A DNA stretch of 64,000 nucleotides from Inia geoffrensis (GCA_036417435.1 JAZAQT010000629.1:123398-187397); one strand, 5' to 3'. Counted from the first letter of the stretch, positions 46,867 through 60,752 are shown. Notes: generated from the sequence alone by a model not told the origin. Program-made: numbers and translations.

Positions 46867-48602
46867 TCCTTTTCTCAACTCGCTTTCTTGTGAGCTGACC
46901 GCAAACCCGAAGAATTGCTTCAGGCCCTAATCTCGTTCCGGCATGGCCCGCTGAGCCTTTGGTGAATTCTTCTTCCTGTAGGGAAATCAGAGTTCAATGT
47001 GCCCGTCCAAACACATCGAGTTAGCCGCTCATTGGTTCTCCTTATTCCTGTTCATCTTCCACAGAAATTGCAAACTGTGCCAAACAAGAGGTCAAAGGCA
47101 CTGACTCTCCAAGTGGGGAGAATGTTAATATCGCATCTGGAACGGCGAACTCGAGTATCAGGGGGCGAAAATGGCGATGAGTTTTAGAAATTATGCCTGA
47201 TCACTTCGTGGACCATATTCTGGGTTTTCCATGCATATTTTAGCTGAAGGATAAATCCCTTAAACGTGGAGATTTGGGACCCGTGGAATGGGAACCATGC
47301 ACCATTACCTCAAAGGGTCTGCATTCCCTCACCAATACTATCAGCCCCAAGTGTCCAGCCTTATCTCTCCCCCAGCTGTGGATGTAGAGGTGGTAAATCC
47401 AAGATTCCTCACAAGCCCTGAAGGACTTATTTAAGAATTTCTCTCTATTTCACAGTCCTTGTGTTTTGTTTTTCAAATTTATTTTTATAAGGGGATTTAG
47501 CTTATTGACACTGCTGTGTGTATGGTGCTGTACACAAATGATTTTCTTATGGAGACCTATAAATGTATGGGTTTTAATTTTCTTCATAGTCAGGCATATT
47601 CCTAGGTTTTGAATACGGGGTGTTGAGTCCATTTCGTTGAGCAAGGAGTAGGTCTTGTCTAATATATATTTGGCTTATGGAATGGTATCTGTCCTAATAT
47701 GAACCTCTGGTTTTATGCAGCCTCCCCACTCTCCTTTCCCCTTAAGCAAGCATAAGTTTCTTTTGTAAATGTGAGACTCTGTTGTGTTTTGTAATGCAGT
47801 TCACACGTAGCCGTGTTTACATTCCCGGTATTAGTGATATCTTATGATGTTTCTTTTTCTGTGTGACTTATTTCACTTAGAATCATCATAACTAAATCCT
47901 GTCATTATGCTGCTACTGGTGTGTTGCCATGGATTTCATTGTTGAGTGATATTCCATTGTAGGGATGTACCACAACTTCTATATCCATTTTTCTCTTTCT
48001 GGGCTATTAAAGTTGTACCATAGTCAAGGATCCCGTACACAGAGCAGCCCCAAACTTTGGTGTGGCTGTGTCTTTTTCATTTAAATTTTTCGAATCTATA
48101 GCACCAAAAGTGGAAGTGCCCTAGGCTCTCTAGCTTGGTTTTTTCTTTGTTCCAGGAAACACCATCCACTTCTCCAGAGTGGCTGTTGGCAATTTACATC
48201 CCGCCCATCAGCATAACAAGGCTGCTGGTTCTCCATGGCATGTCCTGCCTCTCTGGATTTTACACTTTTTTCGGACGGCCCTTTGGATCCGTGGGAAGTG
48301 AGACTTCCTTGTAGTGCGGATTTCCATTGCAGGCTTGCTTGGTTGGCCAAAAAGGGCGTATGCGTTTTTTCCTGAATATATTCAGGAAAAAACGCATACG
48401 CCCTTTTTGGCCAAGTGCATCACTGTCGAACTGCTGCCTCTTTTCCTACGCTTTCAGAGCAATTCTTATCTACCCCCTGATATCTGTTTTCTGCAATTCT
48501 GCGTCGCGTTCAAGTCCTCTTCACAGCCTTCCTTCAATAAATTTTTGGATGATAGGGGTCATTTGGAACTCTGCAGGATTGTGAGTTACAGTGCCAAAGA
48601 TC
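46867..48602 (+). repeat. Satellite unit 28
   Basis: 1,736 bp. Shares caccaaaagtgg and ccatggcatgtcc with unit 11, 29,508 bp away. Private: aatttttcgaatc and gctgctggtt. Confidence 0.97.
48343..48414. mobile_element. Palindromic MITE, unit 28 copy
   Basis: Perfect over 72 bp. Confidence 0.72.
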
Positions 48603-50338
48603 TCCTTTTCTCAACTCGCTTTTTTGTGAGCTGACCGAAAACCCGAATAATTGCTTCAGGCCCTAATCTCGTTCCGGCATGGCCCGCTGAGCCTTTGGTG
48701 AATTCTTCTTCCTGTAGGGAAATCAGAGTTCAATGTGCCCGTCCAAACACATCGAGTTAGCCGCTCATTGGTTCTCCTTATTCCTGTTCATCTTCCACAG
48801 AAATTGCAAACTGTGCCAAACAAGAGGTCAAAGGCACTGACTCTCCAAGTGGGGAGAATGTTAATATCGCATCTGGAACGGCGAACTCGAGTATCAGGGG
48901 GCGAAAATGGCGATGAGTTTTAGAAATTATGCCTGATCACTTCGTGGACCATATTCTGGGTTTTCCATGCATATTTTAGCTGAAGGATAAATCCCTTAAA
49001 CGTGGAGATTTGGGACCCGTGGAATGGGAACCATGCACCATTATCTCAAAGGGTCTGCATTCCCTCACCAATAGTATCAGCCCCAAGTGTCCAGCCTTAT
49101 CTCTCCCCCAGCTGTGGATGTAGAGGTGGTAAATCCAAGATTCCTCACAAGCCCTGAAGGACTTATTTAAGAATTTCTCTCTATTTCACAGTCCTTGTGT
49201 TTTGTTTTTCAAATTTATTTTTATAAGGGGATTTAGCTTATTGACACTGCTGTGTGTATGGTGCTGTACACAAATGATTTTCTTATGGAGACCTATAAAT
49301 GTATGGGTTTTAATTTTCTTCATAGTCGGGCATATTCCTAGGTTTTGAATACGGGGTGTTGAGTCCATTTGGTTGAGCAAGGAGTAGGTCTTGTCTAATA
49401 TATATTTGGCTTATGGAATGGTATCTGTCCTAATATGAACCTCTGGTTTTATGCAGCCTCCCCACTCTCCTTTCCCCTTAAGCAAGCATAAGTTTCTTTT
49501 GTAAATGTGAGACTCTGTTGTGTTTTGTAATGCAGTTCACACGTAGCCGTGTTTACATTCCCGGTATTAGTGATATCTTATGATGTTTCTTTTTCTGTGT
49601 GACTTATTTCACTTAGAATCATCATAACTAAATCCTGTCATTATGCTGCTACTGGTGTGTTGCCATGGATTTCATTGTTGAGTGATATTCCATTGTAGGG
49701 ATGTACCACAACTTCTATATCCATTTTTCTCTTTCTGGGCTATTAAAGTTGTACCATAGTCAAGGATCCCGTACACAGAGCAGCCCCAAACTTTGGTGTG
49801 GCTGTGTCTTTTTCATTTAAATTTTCCGAATCTATAGCACCATAAGTGGAAGTGCCCTAGGCTCTCTAGCTTGGTTTTTTCTTTGTTCCAGGAAACACCA
49901 TCCACTTCTCCAGAGTGGCTGTTGGCAATTTACATCCCGCCCATCAGCATAACAAGGCTGCCGGTTCTCCACGGCCTGTCCTGCCTCTCTGGATTTTACA
50001 CATTTTTCGGACGGCCCTTTGGATCGGTGGGAAGTGAGACTTCCTTGTAGTGCGGATTTCCATTGCAGGCTTGCTTGGTTGGCCAAAAAGGGCGTATGCG
50101 TTTTTTCCTGAATATATTCAGGAAAAAACGCATACGCCCTTTTTGGCCAAGTGCATCACTGTCGAACTGCTGCCTGTTTTCCTACGCTTTCAGAGCAATT
50201 CTTATCTACCCCCTGATATCTGTTTTCTGCAATTCTGCGTCGCGTTCAAGTCCTCTTCACAGCCTTCCTTCAATAAATTTTTGGATGATAGGGGTCATTT
50301 GGAACTCTGCAGGATTGTGAGTTACAGTGCCAAAGATC
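48603..50338 (+). repeat. Satellite unit 29
   Basis: 1,736 bp. Private: cgcttttttgtg, cccgaataattg, agtcgggcat and gctgcctgtttt. Has acacatttttcgg as in units 34 and 36. Confidence 0.97.
50079..50150. mobile_element. Palindromic MITE, unit 29 copy
   Basis: Perfect over 72 bp. Confidence 0.72.
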
Positions 50339-52073
50339 TCCTTTTCTCAACTCGCTTTCTTGTGAGCTGACCGCAAACCCGAAGAATTGCTTCAGGCCCT
50401 AATCTCGTTCCGGCATGGCCCGCTGAGCCTTTGGTGAATTCTTCTTCCTGTAGGGAAATCAGAGTTCAATGTGCCCGTCCAAACACATCGAGTTAGCCGC
50501 TCATTGGTTCTCCTTATTCCTGTTCATCTTCCACAGAAATTGCAAACTGTGCCAAACAAGAGGTCAAAGGCACTGACTCTCCAAGTGGGGAGAATATTAA
50601 TATCGCATCTGGAACGGCGAACTCGAGTATCAGGGGGCGAAAATGGCGATGAGTTTTAGAAATTATGCCTGATCACTTCGTGGACCATATTCTGGGTTTT
50701 CCATGCATATTTTAGATGAAGGATAAATCCCTTAAACGTGGAGATTTGGGACCCGTGGAATGGGAACCATGCACCATTATCTCAAAGGGTCTGCATTCCC
50801 TCACCAATAGTATCAGCCCCAAGTGTCCAGCCTTATCTCTCTCCCAGCTGTGGATGTAGAGGTGGTAAATCCAAGATTCCTCACAAGCCCTGAAGGACTT
50901 ATTTAAGAATTTCTCTCTATTTCACAGTCCTTGTGTTTTGTTTTTCAAATTTATTTTTATAAGGGGATTTAGCTTATTGACACTGCTGTGTGTATGGTGC
51001 TGTACACAAATGATTTTCTTATGGAGACCTATAAATGTATGGGTTTTAATTTTCTTCATAGTCAGGCATATTCCTAGGTTTTGAATACGGGGTGTTGAGT
51101 CCATTTCGTTGAGCAAGGAGTAGGTCTTGTCTAATATATATTTGGCTTATGGAATGGTATCTGTCCTAATATGAACCTCTGGTTTTATGCAGCCTCCCCA
51201 CTCTCCTTTCCCCTTAAGCAAGCATAAGTTTCTTTTGTAAATGTGAGACTCTGTTGTGTTTTGTAATGCAGTTCACACGTAGCCGTGTTTACATTCCCGG
51301 TATTAGTGATATCTTATGATGTTTCTTTTTCTGTGTGACTTATTTCACTTAGAATCATCATAACTAAATCCTGTCATTATGCTGCTACTGGTGTGTTGCC
51401 ATGGATTTCATTGTTGAGTGATATTCCATTGTAGGGATGTACCACAACTTCTATATCCATTTTTCTCTTTCTGGGCTATTAAAGTTGTACCATAGTCAAG
51501 GATCCCGTACACAGAGCAGCCCCAAACTTTGGTGTGGCTGTGTCTTTTTCATTTAAATTTTCCGAATCTATAGCACCATAAGTGGAAGTGCCCTAGGCTC
51601 TCTAGCTTGGTTTTTTCTTTGTTCCAGGAAACACCATCCACTTCTCCAGAGTGGCTGTTGGCAATTTACATCCCGCCCATCAGCATAACAAGGCTGCCGG
51701 TTCTCCACGGCCTGTCCTGCCTCTCTGGATTTTACACTTTTTTCGGACGGCCCTTTGGATCGGTGGGAAGTGAGACTTCTTGTAGTGCGGATTTCCATTG
51801 CAGGCTTGCTTGGTTGGCCAAAAAGGGCGTATGCGTTTTTTCCTGAATATATTCAGGAAAAAACGCATACGCCCTTTTTGGCCAAGTGCATCACTGTCGA
51901 ACTGCTGCCTCTTTTCCTACGCTTTCAGAGCAATTCTTATCTACCCCCTGATATCTCTTTTCTGCAATTCTGCGTCGCGTTCAAGTCCTCTTCACAGCCT
52001 TCCTTCAATAAATTTTTGGATGATAGGGGTCATTTGGAACTCTGCAGGATTGTGAGTTACAGTGCCAAAGATC
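50339..52073 (+). repeat. Satellite unit 30 (1,735 bp)
   Basis: Deletion acttcttgtag (about 51775), agaatattaat, tttagatgaagg and gatatctctttt, the same set as unit 33. Confidence 0.97.
51814..51885. mobile_element. Palindromic MITE, unit 30 copy
   Basis: Perfect over 72 bp. Confidence 0.72.
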
Positions 52074-53809
52074 TCCTTTTCTCAACTCGCTTTCTTGTGA
52101 GCTGACCGCAAACCCGAAGAATTGCTTCAGGCCCTAATCTCGTTCCGGCATGGCCCGCTGAGCCTTTGGTGAATTCTTCTTCCTGTAGGGAAATCAGAGT
52201 TCAATGTGCCCGTCCAAACACATCGAGTTAGCCGCTCATTGGTTCTCCTTATTCCTGTTCATCTTCCACAGAAATTGCAAACTGTGCCAAACAAGAGGTC
52301 AAAGGCACTGACTCTCCAAGTGGGGAGAATGTTAATATCGCATCTGGAACGGCGAACTCGAGTATCAGGGGGCGAAAATGGCGATGAGTTTTAGAAATTA
52401 TGCCTGATCACTTCGTGGACCATATTCTGGGTTTTCCATGCATATTTTAGCTGAAGGATAAATCCCTTAAACGTGGAGATTTGGGACCCGTGGAATGGGA
52501 ACCATGCACCATTATCTCAAAGGGTCTGCATTCCCTCACCAATAGTATCAGCCCCAAGTGTCCAGCCTTATCTCTCTCCCAGCTGTGGATGTAGAGGTGG
52601 TAAATCCAAGATTCCTCACAAGCCCTGAAGGACTTATTTAAGAATTTCTCTCTATTTCACAGTCCTTGTGTTTTGTTTTTCAAATTTATTTTTATAAGGG
52701 GATTTAGCTTATTGACACTGCTGTGTGTATGGTGCTGTACACAAATGATTTTCTTATGGAGACCTATAAATGTATGGGTTTTAATTTTCTTCATAGTCAG
52801 GCATATTCCTAGGTTTTGAATACGGGGTGTTGAGTCCATTTCGTTGAGCAAGGAGTAGGTCTTGTCTAATATATATTTGGCTTATGGAATGGTATCTGTC
52901 CTAATATGAACCTCTGGTTTTATGCAGCCTCCCCACTCTCCTTTCCGCTTAAGCAAGCATAAGTGTCTTTTGTAAATGTGAGACTCTGTTGTGTTTTGTA
53001 ATGCAGTTCACACGTAGCCGTGTTTACATTCCCGGTATTAGTGATATCTTATGATGTTTCTTTTTCTGTGTGACTTATTTCACTTAGAATCATCATAACT
53101 AAATCCTGTCATTATGCTGCTACTGGTGTGTTGCCATGGATTTCATTGTTGAGTGATATTCCATTGTAGGGATGTACCACAACTTCTATATCCATTTTTC
53201 TCTTTCTGGGCTATTAAAGTTGTACCATAGTCAAGGATCCCGTACACAGAGCAGCCCCAAACTTTGGTGTGGCTGTGTCTTTTTCATTTAAATTTTCCGA
53301 ATCTATAGCACCATAAGTGGAAGTGCCCTAGGCTCTCTAGCTTGGTTTTTTCTTTGTGCCAGGAAACACCATCCACTTCTCCAGAGTGGCTGTTGGCAAT
53401 TTACATCCCGCCCATCAGCATAACAAGGCTGCCGGTTCTCCACGGCCTGTCCTGCCTCTCTGGATTTTACACTTTTTTCGGACGGCCCTTTGTATCGGTG
53501 GGAAGTGAGACTTCCTTGTAGTGCGGATTTCCATTGCAGGCTTGCTTGGTTGGCCAAAAAGGGCGTATGCGTTTTTTCCTGAATATATTCAGGAAAAAAC
53601 GCATACGCCCTTTTTGGCCAAGTGCATCACTGTCGAACTGCTGCCACTTTTCCTACGCTTTCAGAGCAATTCTTATCTACCCCCTGATATCTGTTTTCTG
53701 CAATTTTGTGTCGCGTTCAAGTCCTCTTCACAGCCTTCCTTCAATAAATTTTTGGATGATAGGGGTCATTTGGAACTCTGCAGGATTGTGAGTTACAGTG
53801 CCAAAGATC
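52074..53809 (+). repeat. Satellite unit 31
   Basis: 1,736 bp. Shares ttccgcttaag and agtgtctttt with unit 34. Private: tttgtgccagg, tttgtatcgg, gctgccactttt and gcaattttgtgtcg. Confidence 0.97.
53550..53621. mobile_element. Palindromic MITE, unit 31 copy
   Basis: Perfect over 72 bp. Confidence 0.72.
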
Positions 53810-55545
53810 TCCTTTTCTCAACTCGCTTTCTTGTGAGCTGACCGCAAACCCGAAGAATTGCTTCAGGCCCTAATCTCGTTCCGGCATGGCCCGCTGAGCC
53901 TTTGGTGAATTCTTCTTCCTGTAGGGAAATCAGAGTTCAATGTGCCCGCCCAAACACATCGAGTTAGCCGCTCATTGGTTCTCCTTATTCCTGTTCATCT
54001 TCCACAGAAATTGCAAACTGTGCCAAACAAGAGGTCAAAGGCACTGACTCTCCAAGTGGGGAGAATGTTAATATCGCATCTGTAACGGCGAACTCGAGTA
54101 TCAGGGGGCGAAAATGGCGATGAGTTTTAGAAATTATGCCTGATCACTTCGTGGACCATATTCTGGGTTTTCCATGCATATTTTAGCTGAAGGATAAATC
54201 CCTTAAACGTGGAGATTTGGGACCCGTGGAATGGGAACCATGCACCATTACCTCAAAGGGTCTGCATTCCCTCACCAATAGTATCAGCCCCAAGTGTCCA
54301 GCCTTATCTCTCCCCCAGCTGTGGATGTAGAGGTGGTAAATCCAAGATTCCTCACAAGCCCTGAAGGACTTATTTAAGAATTTCTCTCTATTTCACAGTC
54401 CTTGTGTTTTGTTTTTCAAATTTATTTTTATAAGGGGATTTAGCTTATTGACACTGCTGTGTGTATGGTGCTGTACACAAATGATTTTCTTATGGAGACC
54501 TATAAATGTATGGGTTTTAATTTTCTTCATAGTCAGGCATATTCCTAGGTTTTGAATACGGGGTGTTGAGTCCATTTCGTTGAGCAAGGAGTAGGTCTTG
54601 TCTAATATATATTTGGCTTATGGAATGGTATCTGTCCTAATATGAACCTCTGGTTTTATGCAGCCTCCCCACTCTCCTTTCCCCTTAAGCAAGCATAAGT
54701 TTCTTTTGTAAATGTGAGACTCTGTTGTGTTTTGTAATGCAGTTCACACGTAGCCGTGTTTACATTCCCGGTATTAGTGATATCTTATGATGTTTCTTTT
54801 TCTGTGTGACTTATTTCACTTAGAATCATCATAACTAAATCCTGTCATTATGCTGCTACTGGTGTGTTGCCATGGATTTCATTGTTGAGTGATATTCCAT
54901 TGTAGGGATGTACCACAACTTCTATATCCATTTTTCTCTTTCTGGGCTATTAAAGTTGTACCATAGTCAAGGATCCCGTACACAGAGCAGCCCCAAACTT
55001 TGGTGTGGCTGTGTCTTTTTCATTTAAATTTTCCGAATCTATAGCACCATAAGTGGAAGTGCCCTAGGCTCTCTAGCTTGTTTTTTTCTTTGTTCCAGGA
55101 AACACCATCCACTTCTCCAGAGTGGCTGTTGGCAATTTACATCCCGCCCATCAGCATAACAAGGCTGCCGGTTCTCCACGGCCTGTCCTGCCTCTCTGGA
55201 TTTTACACTTTTTTCGGACGGCCCTTTGGATCGGTGGGAAGTGAGACTTCCTTGTAGTGCGGATTTCCATTGCAGGCTTGCTTGGTTGGCCAAAAAGGGC
55301 GTATGCGTTTTTTCCTGAATATATTCAGGAAAAAACGCATACGCCCTTTTTGGCCAAGTGCATCACTGTCGAACTGCTGCCTCTTTTCCTACGCTTTCAG
55401 AGCAATTCTTATCTACCCCCTGATATCTGTTTTCTGCAATTCTGCGTCGCGTTCAAGTCCTCTTCACAGCCTTCCTTCAATAAATTTTTGGATGATAGGG
55501 GTCATTTGGGACTCTGCAGGATTGTGAGTTACAGTGCCAAAGATC
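53810..55545 (+). repeat. Satellite unit 32
   Basis: 1,736 bp. Private: cccgcccaaac, atctgtaacgg and catttgggactc. Has attacctc and cttgtttttttc. Confidence 0.97.
55286..55357. mobile_element. Palindromic MITE, unit 32 copy
   Basis: Perfect over 72 bp. Confidence 0.72.
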
Positions 55546-57280
55546 TCCTTTTCTCAACTCGCTTTCTTGTGAGCTGACCGCAAACCCGAAGAATTGCTTC
55601 AGGCCCTAATCTCGTTCCGGCATGGCCCGCTGAGCCTTTGGTGAATTCTTCTTCCTGTAGGGAAATCAGAGTTCAATGTGCCCGTCCAAACACATCGAGT
55701 TAGCCGCTCATTGGTTCTCCTTATTCCTGTTCATCTTCCACAGAAATTGCAAACTGTGCCAAACAAGAGGTCAAAGGCACTGACTCTCCAAGTGGGGAGA
55801 ATATTAATATCGCATCTGGAACGGCGAACTCGAGTATCAGGGGGCGAAAATGGCGATGAGTTTTAGAAATTATGCCTGATCACTTCGTGGACCATATTCT
55901 GGGTTTTCCATGCATATTTTAGATGAAGGATAAATCCTTTAAACGTAGAGATTTGGGACCCGTGGAATGGGAACCATGCACCATTATCTCAAAGGGTCTG
56001 CATTCCCTCACCAATAGTATCAGCCCCAAGTGTCCAGCCTTATCTCTCCCCCAGCTGTGGATGTAGAGGTGGTAAATCCAAGATTCCTCACAAGCCCTGA
56101 AGGACTTATTTAAGAATTTCTCTCTATTTCACAGTCCTTGTGTTTTGTTTTTCAAATTTATTTTTATAAGGGGATTTAGCTTATTGACACTGCTGTGTGT
56201 ATGGTGCTGTACACAAATGATTTTCTTATGGAGACCTATAAATGTATGGGTTTTAATTTTCTTCATAGTCAGGCATATTCCTAGGTTTTGAATACGGGGT
56301 GTTGAGTCCATTTCGTTGAGCAAGGAGTAGGTCTTGTCTAATATATATTTGGCTTATGGAATGGTATCTGTCCTAATATGAACCTCTGGTTTTATGCAGC
56401 CTCCCCACTCTCCTTTCCCCTTAAGCAAGCATAAGTTTCTTTTGTAAATGTGAGACTCTGTTGTGTTTTGTAATGCAGTTCACACGTAGCCATGTTTACA
56501 TTCCCGGTATTAGTGATATCTTATGATGTTTCTTTTTCTGTGTGACTTATTTCACTTAGAATCATCATAACTAAATCCTGTCATTATGCTGCTACTGGTG
56601 TGTTGCCATGGATTTCATTGTTGAGTGATATTCCATTGTAGGGATGTACCACAACTTCTATATCCATTTTTCTCTTTCTGGGCTATTAAAGTTGTACCAT
56701 AGTCAAGGATCCCGTACACAGAGCAGCCCCAAACTTTGGTGTGGCTGTGTCTTTTTCATTTAAATTTTCCGAATCTATAGCACCATAAGTGGAAGTGCCC
56801 TAGGCTCTCTAGCTTGGTTTTTTCTTTGTTCCAGGAAACACCATCCACTTCTCCAGAGTGGCTGTTGGCAATTTACATCCCGCCCATCAGCATAACAAGG
56901 CTGCCGGTTCTCCACGGCCTGTCCTGCCTCTCTGGATTTTACACTTTTTTCGGACGGCCCTTTGGATCGGTGGGAAGTGAGACTTCTTGTAGTGCGGATT
57001 TCCATTGCAGGCTTGCTTGGTTGGCCAAAAAGGGCGTATGCGTTTTTTCCTGAATATATTCAGGAAAAAACGCATACGCCCTTTTTGGCCAAGTGCATCA
57101 CTGTCGAACTGCTGCCTCTTTTCCTACGCTTTCAGAGCAATTCTTATCTACCCCCTGATATCTCTTTTCTGCAATTCTGCGTCGTGTTCAAGTCCTCTTC
57201 ACAGCCTTCCTTCAATAAATTTTTGGATGATAGGGGTCATTTGGAACTCTGCAGGATTGTGAGTTACAGTGCCAAAGATC
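55546..57280 (+). repeat. Satellite unit 33 (1,735 bp)
   Basis: Near twin of unit 30. Private: atcctttaaacgtagag and gtagccatg. Has tcgtgttcaag, otherwise seen in units 3 and 5. Confidence 0.97.
57021..57092. mobile_element. Palindromic MITE, unit 33 copy
   Basis: Perfect over 72 bp. Confidence 0.72.
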
Positions 57281-59016
57281 TCCTTTTCTCAACTCGCTTT
57301 CTTGTGAGCTGACCGCAAACCCGAAGAATTGCTTCAGGCCCTAATCTCGTTCCGGCATGGCCCGCTGAGCCTTTGGTGAATTCTTCTTCCTGTAGGGAAA
57401 TCAGAGTTCAATGTGCCCGTCCAAACACATCGAGTTAGCCGCTCATTGGTTCTCCTTATTCCTGTTCATCTTCCACAGAAATTGCAAACTGTGCCAAACA
57501 AGAGGTCAAAGGCACTGACTCTCCAAGTGGGGAGAATGTTAATATCGCATCTGGAACGGCGAACTCGAGTATCAGGGGGCGAAAATGGCGATGAGTTTTA
57601 GAAATTATGCCTGATCACTTCGTGGACCATATTCTGGGTTTTCCATGCATATTTTAGCTGAAGGATAAATCCCTTAAACGTGGAGATTTGGGACCCGTGG
57701 AATGGGAACCATGCACCATTATCTCAAAGGGTCTGCATTCCCTCACCAATAGTATCAGCCCCAAGTGTCCAGCCTTATCTCTCTCCCAGCTGTGGATGTA
57801 GAGGTGGTAAATCCAAGATTCCTCACAAGCCCTGAAGGACTTATTTAAGAATTTCTCTCTATTTCACAGTCCTTGTGTTTTGTTTTTCAAATTTATTTTT
57901 ATAAGGGGATTTAGCTTATTGACACTGCTGTGTGTATGGTGCTGTACACAAATGATTTTCTTATGGAGACCTATAAATGTATGGGTTTTAATTTTCTTCA
58001 TAGTCAGGCATATTCCTAGGTTTTGAATACGGGGTGTTGAGTCCATTTCGTTGAGCAAGGAGTAGGTCTTGTCTAATATATATTTGGCTTATGGAATGGT
58101 ATCTGTCCTAATATGAACCTCTGGTTTTATGCAGCCTCCCCACTCTCCTTTCCGCTTAAGCAAGCATAAGTGTCTTTTGTAAATGTGAGACTCTGTTGTG
58201 TTTTGTAATGCAGTTCACACGTAGCCGTGTTTACATTCCCGGTATTAGTGATATCTTATGATGTTTCTTTTTCTGTGTGACTTATTTCACTTAGAATCAT
58301 CATAACTAAATCCTGTCATTATGCTGCTACTGGTGTGTTGCCATGGATTTCATTGTTGAGTGATATTCCATTGTAGGGATGTACCACAACTTCTATATCC
58401 ATTTTTCTCTTTCTGGGCTATTAAAGTTGTACCATAGTCAAGGATCCCGTACACAGAGCAGCCCCAAACTTTGGTGTGGCTGTGTCTTTTTCATTTAAAT
58501 TTTCCGAATCTATAGCACCATAAGTGGAAGTGCCCTAGGCTCTCTAGCTTGTTTTTTTCTTTGTTCCAGGAAACACCATCCACTTCTCCAGAGTGGCTGT
58601 TGGCAATTTACATCCCGCTCATCAGCATAACAAGGCTGCCGGTTCTCCACGGCCTGTCCTGCCTCTCTGGATTTTACACATTTTTCGGACGGCCCTTTGG
58701 ATCCGTGGGAAGTGAGACTTCCTTGTAGTGCAGATTTCCATTGCAGGCTTGCTTGGTTGGCCAAAAAGGGCGTATGCGTTTTTTCCTGAATATATTCAGG
58801 AAAAAACGCATACGCCCTTTTTGGCCAAGTGCATCACTGTCGAACTGCTGCCTCTTTTCCTACGATTTCAGAGCAATTCTTATGTACCCCCTGATATCTG
58901 TTTTCTGCAATTCTGCGTCGCGTTCAAGTCCTCTTCACAGCCTTCCTTCAATAAATTTTTGGATGATAGGGGTCATTTGGAACTCTGCAGGATTGTGAGT
59001 TACAGTGCCAAAGATC
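57281..59016 (+). repeat. Satellite unit 34 (mosaic)
   Basis: 1,736 bp. First half as unit 31 (ttccgcttaag, agtgtctttt), second half with cttgtttttttc as unit 32 and acacatttttcgg plus ccgtggg as unit 36. The switch lies between about 58,180 and 58,550. Private: cccgctcatc, tacgatttc. Confidence 0.97.
58757..58828. mobile_element. Palindromic MITE, unit 34 copy
   Basis: Perfect over 72 bp. Confidence 0.72.
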
Positions 59017-60752
59017 TCCTTTTCTCAACTCGCTTTCTTGTGAGCTGACCGAAAACCCGAAGAATTGCTTCAGGCCCTAATCTCGTTCCGGCATGGCCCG
59101 CTGAGCCTTTGGTGAATTCTTCTTCCTGTAGGGAAATCAGAGTTCAATGTGCCCGTCCAAACACATCGAGTTAGCAGCTCATTGGTTCTCCTTATTCCTG
59201 TTCATCTTCCACAGAAATTGCAAACTGTGCCAAACAAGAGGTCAAAGGCACTGACTCTCCAAGTGGGGAGAATATTAATATCGCATCTGGAACGGCGAAC
59301 TCGAGTATCAGGGGGCGAAAATGGCGATGAGTTTTAGAAATTATGCCTGATCACTTCGTGGACCATATTCTGGGTTTTCCATGCATATTTTAGATGAAGG
59401 ATAAATCCCTTAAACGTGGAGATTTGGGACCCGTGGAATGGGAACCATGCACCATTATCTCAAAGGGTCTGCATTCCCTCACCAATAGTATCAGCCCCAA
59501 GTGTCCAGCCTTATCTCTCCCCCAGCTGTGGATGTAGAGGTGGTAAATCCAAGATTCCTCACAAGCCCTGAAGGACTTATATAAGAATTTCTCTGTATTT
59601 CACAGTCCTTGTGTTTTGTTTTTCAAATTTATTTTTATAAGGGGATTTAGCTTATTGACACTGCTGTGTGTATGGTGCTGTACACAAATGATTTTCTTAT
59701 GGAGACCTATAAATGTATGGGTTTTAATTTTCTTCATAGTCAGGCATATTCCTAGGTTTTGAATACGGGGTGTTGAGTCCATTTCGTTGAGCAAGGAGTA
59801 GGTCTTGTCTAATATATATTTGGCTTATGGAATGGTATCTGTCCTAATATGAACCTCTGGTTTTATGCAGCCTCCCCACTCTCCTTTCCCCTTAAGCAAG
59901 CATAAGTTTCTTTTGTAAATGTGAGACTCTGTTGTGTTTTGTAATGCAGTTCACACGTAGCCGTGTTTACATTCCCGGTATTAGTGATATCTTATGATGT
60001 TTCTTTTTCTGTGTGACTTATTTCACTTAGAATCATCATAACTAAATCCTGTCATTATGCTGCTACTGGTGTGTTGCCATGGATTTCATTGTTGAGTGAT
60101 ATTCCATTGTAGGGATGTACCACAACTTCTATATCCATTTTTCTCTTTCTGGGCTATTAAAGTTGTACCATAGTCATGGATCCCGTACACAGAGCAGCCC
60201 CAAACTTTGGTGTGGCTGTGTCTTTTTCATTTAAATTTTCCGAATCTATAGCACCATAAGTGGAAGTGCCCTAGGCTCTCTAGCTTGGTTTTTTCTTTGT
60301 TCCAGGAAAAACCATCCACTTCTCCAGAGTGGCTGTTGGCAATTTACATCCCGCCCATCAGCATAACAAGGCTGCCAGTTCTCCACGGCCTGTCCTGCCT
60401 CTCTGGATTTTACACTTTTTTCGGACGGCCCTTTGGATCGGTGGGAAGTGAGACTTCCTTGTAGTGCGGATTTCCATTGCAGGCTTGCTTGGTTGGCCAA
60501 AAAGGGCGTATGCGTTTTTTCCTGAATATATTCAGGAAAAAACGCATACGCCCTTTTTGGCCAAGTGCATCACTGTCGAACTGCTGCCTCTTTTCCTACG
60601 CTTTCAGAGCAATTCTTATCTACCCCCTGATATCTGTTTTCTGCAATTCTGCGTCGCGTTCAAGTCCTCTTCACAGCCTTCCTTCAATAAATTTTTGGAT
60701 GATAGGGGTCATTTGGAACTCTGCAGGATTGTGACTTACAGTGCCAAAGATC
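59017..60752 (+). repeat. Satellite unit 35
   Basis: 1,736 bp. Has agaatattaat and tttagatgaagg. Shares cttatataag and gtgacttac with unit 36. Private: gttagcagctc, ctctgtattt, agtcatggatcc and ggaaaaaccatcc. Confidence 0.97.
60493..60564. mobile_element. Palindromic MITE, unit 35 copy
   Basis: Perfect over 72 bp. Confidence 0.72.

Larger units (their letters stand above)
50339..60752 (+). repeat. Three-unit displacement repeat (units 30-31 recur as 33-34), overlaid by two-unit shifts
   Basis: Units 30 and 33 share agaatattaat, tttagatgaagg, the deletion acttcttgtag and gatatctctttt, 5,207 bp apart. Units 31 and 34 share tctctctcccag, ttccgcttaag and agtgtctttt. The second half of unit 34 instead has cttgtttttttc as in unit 32, followed by agaatattaat and tttagatgaagg in unit 35 as in unit 33. 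That is a two-unit shift on top of the three-unit one. Confidence 0.82.
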
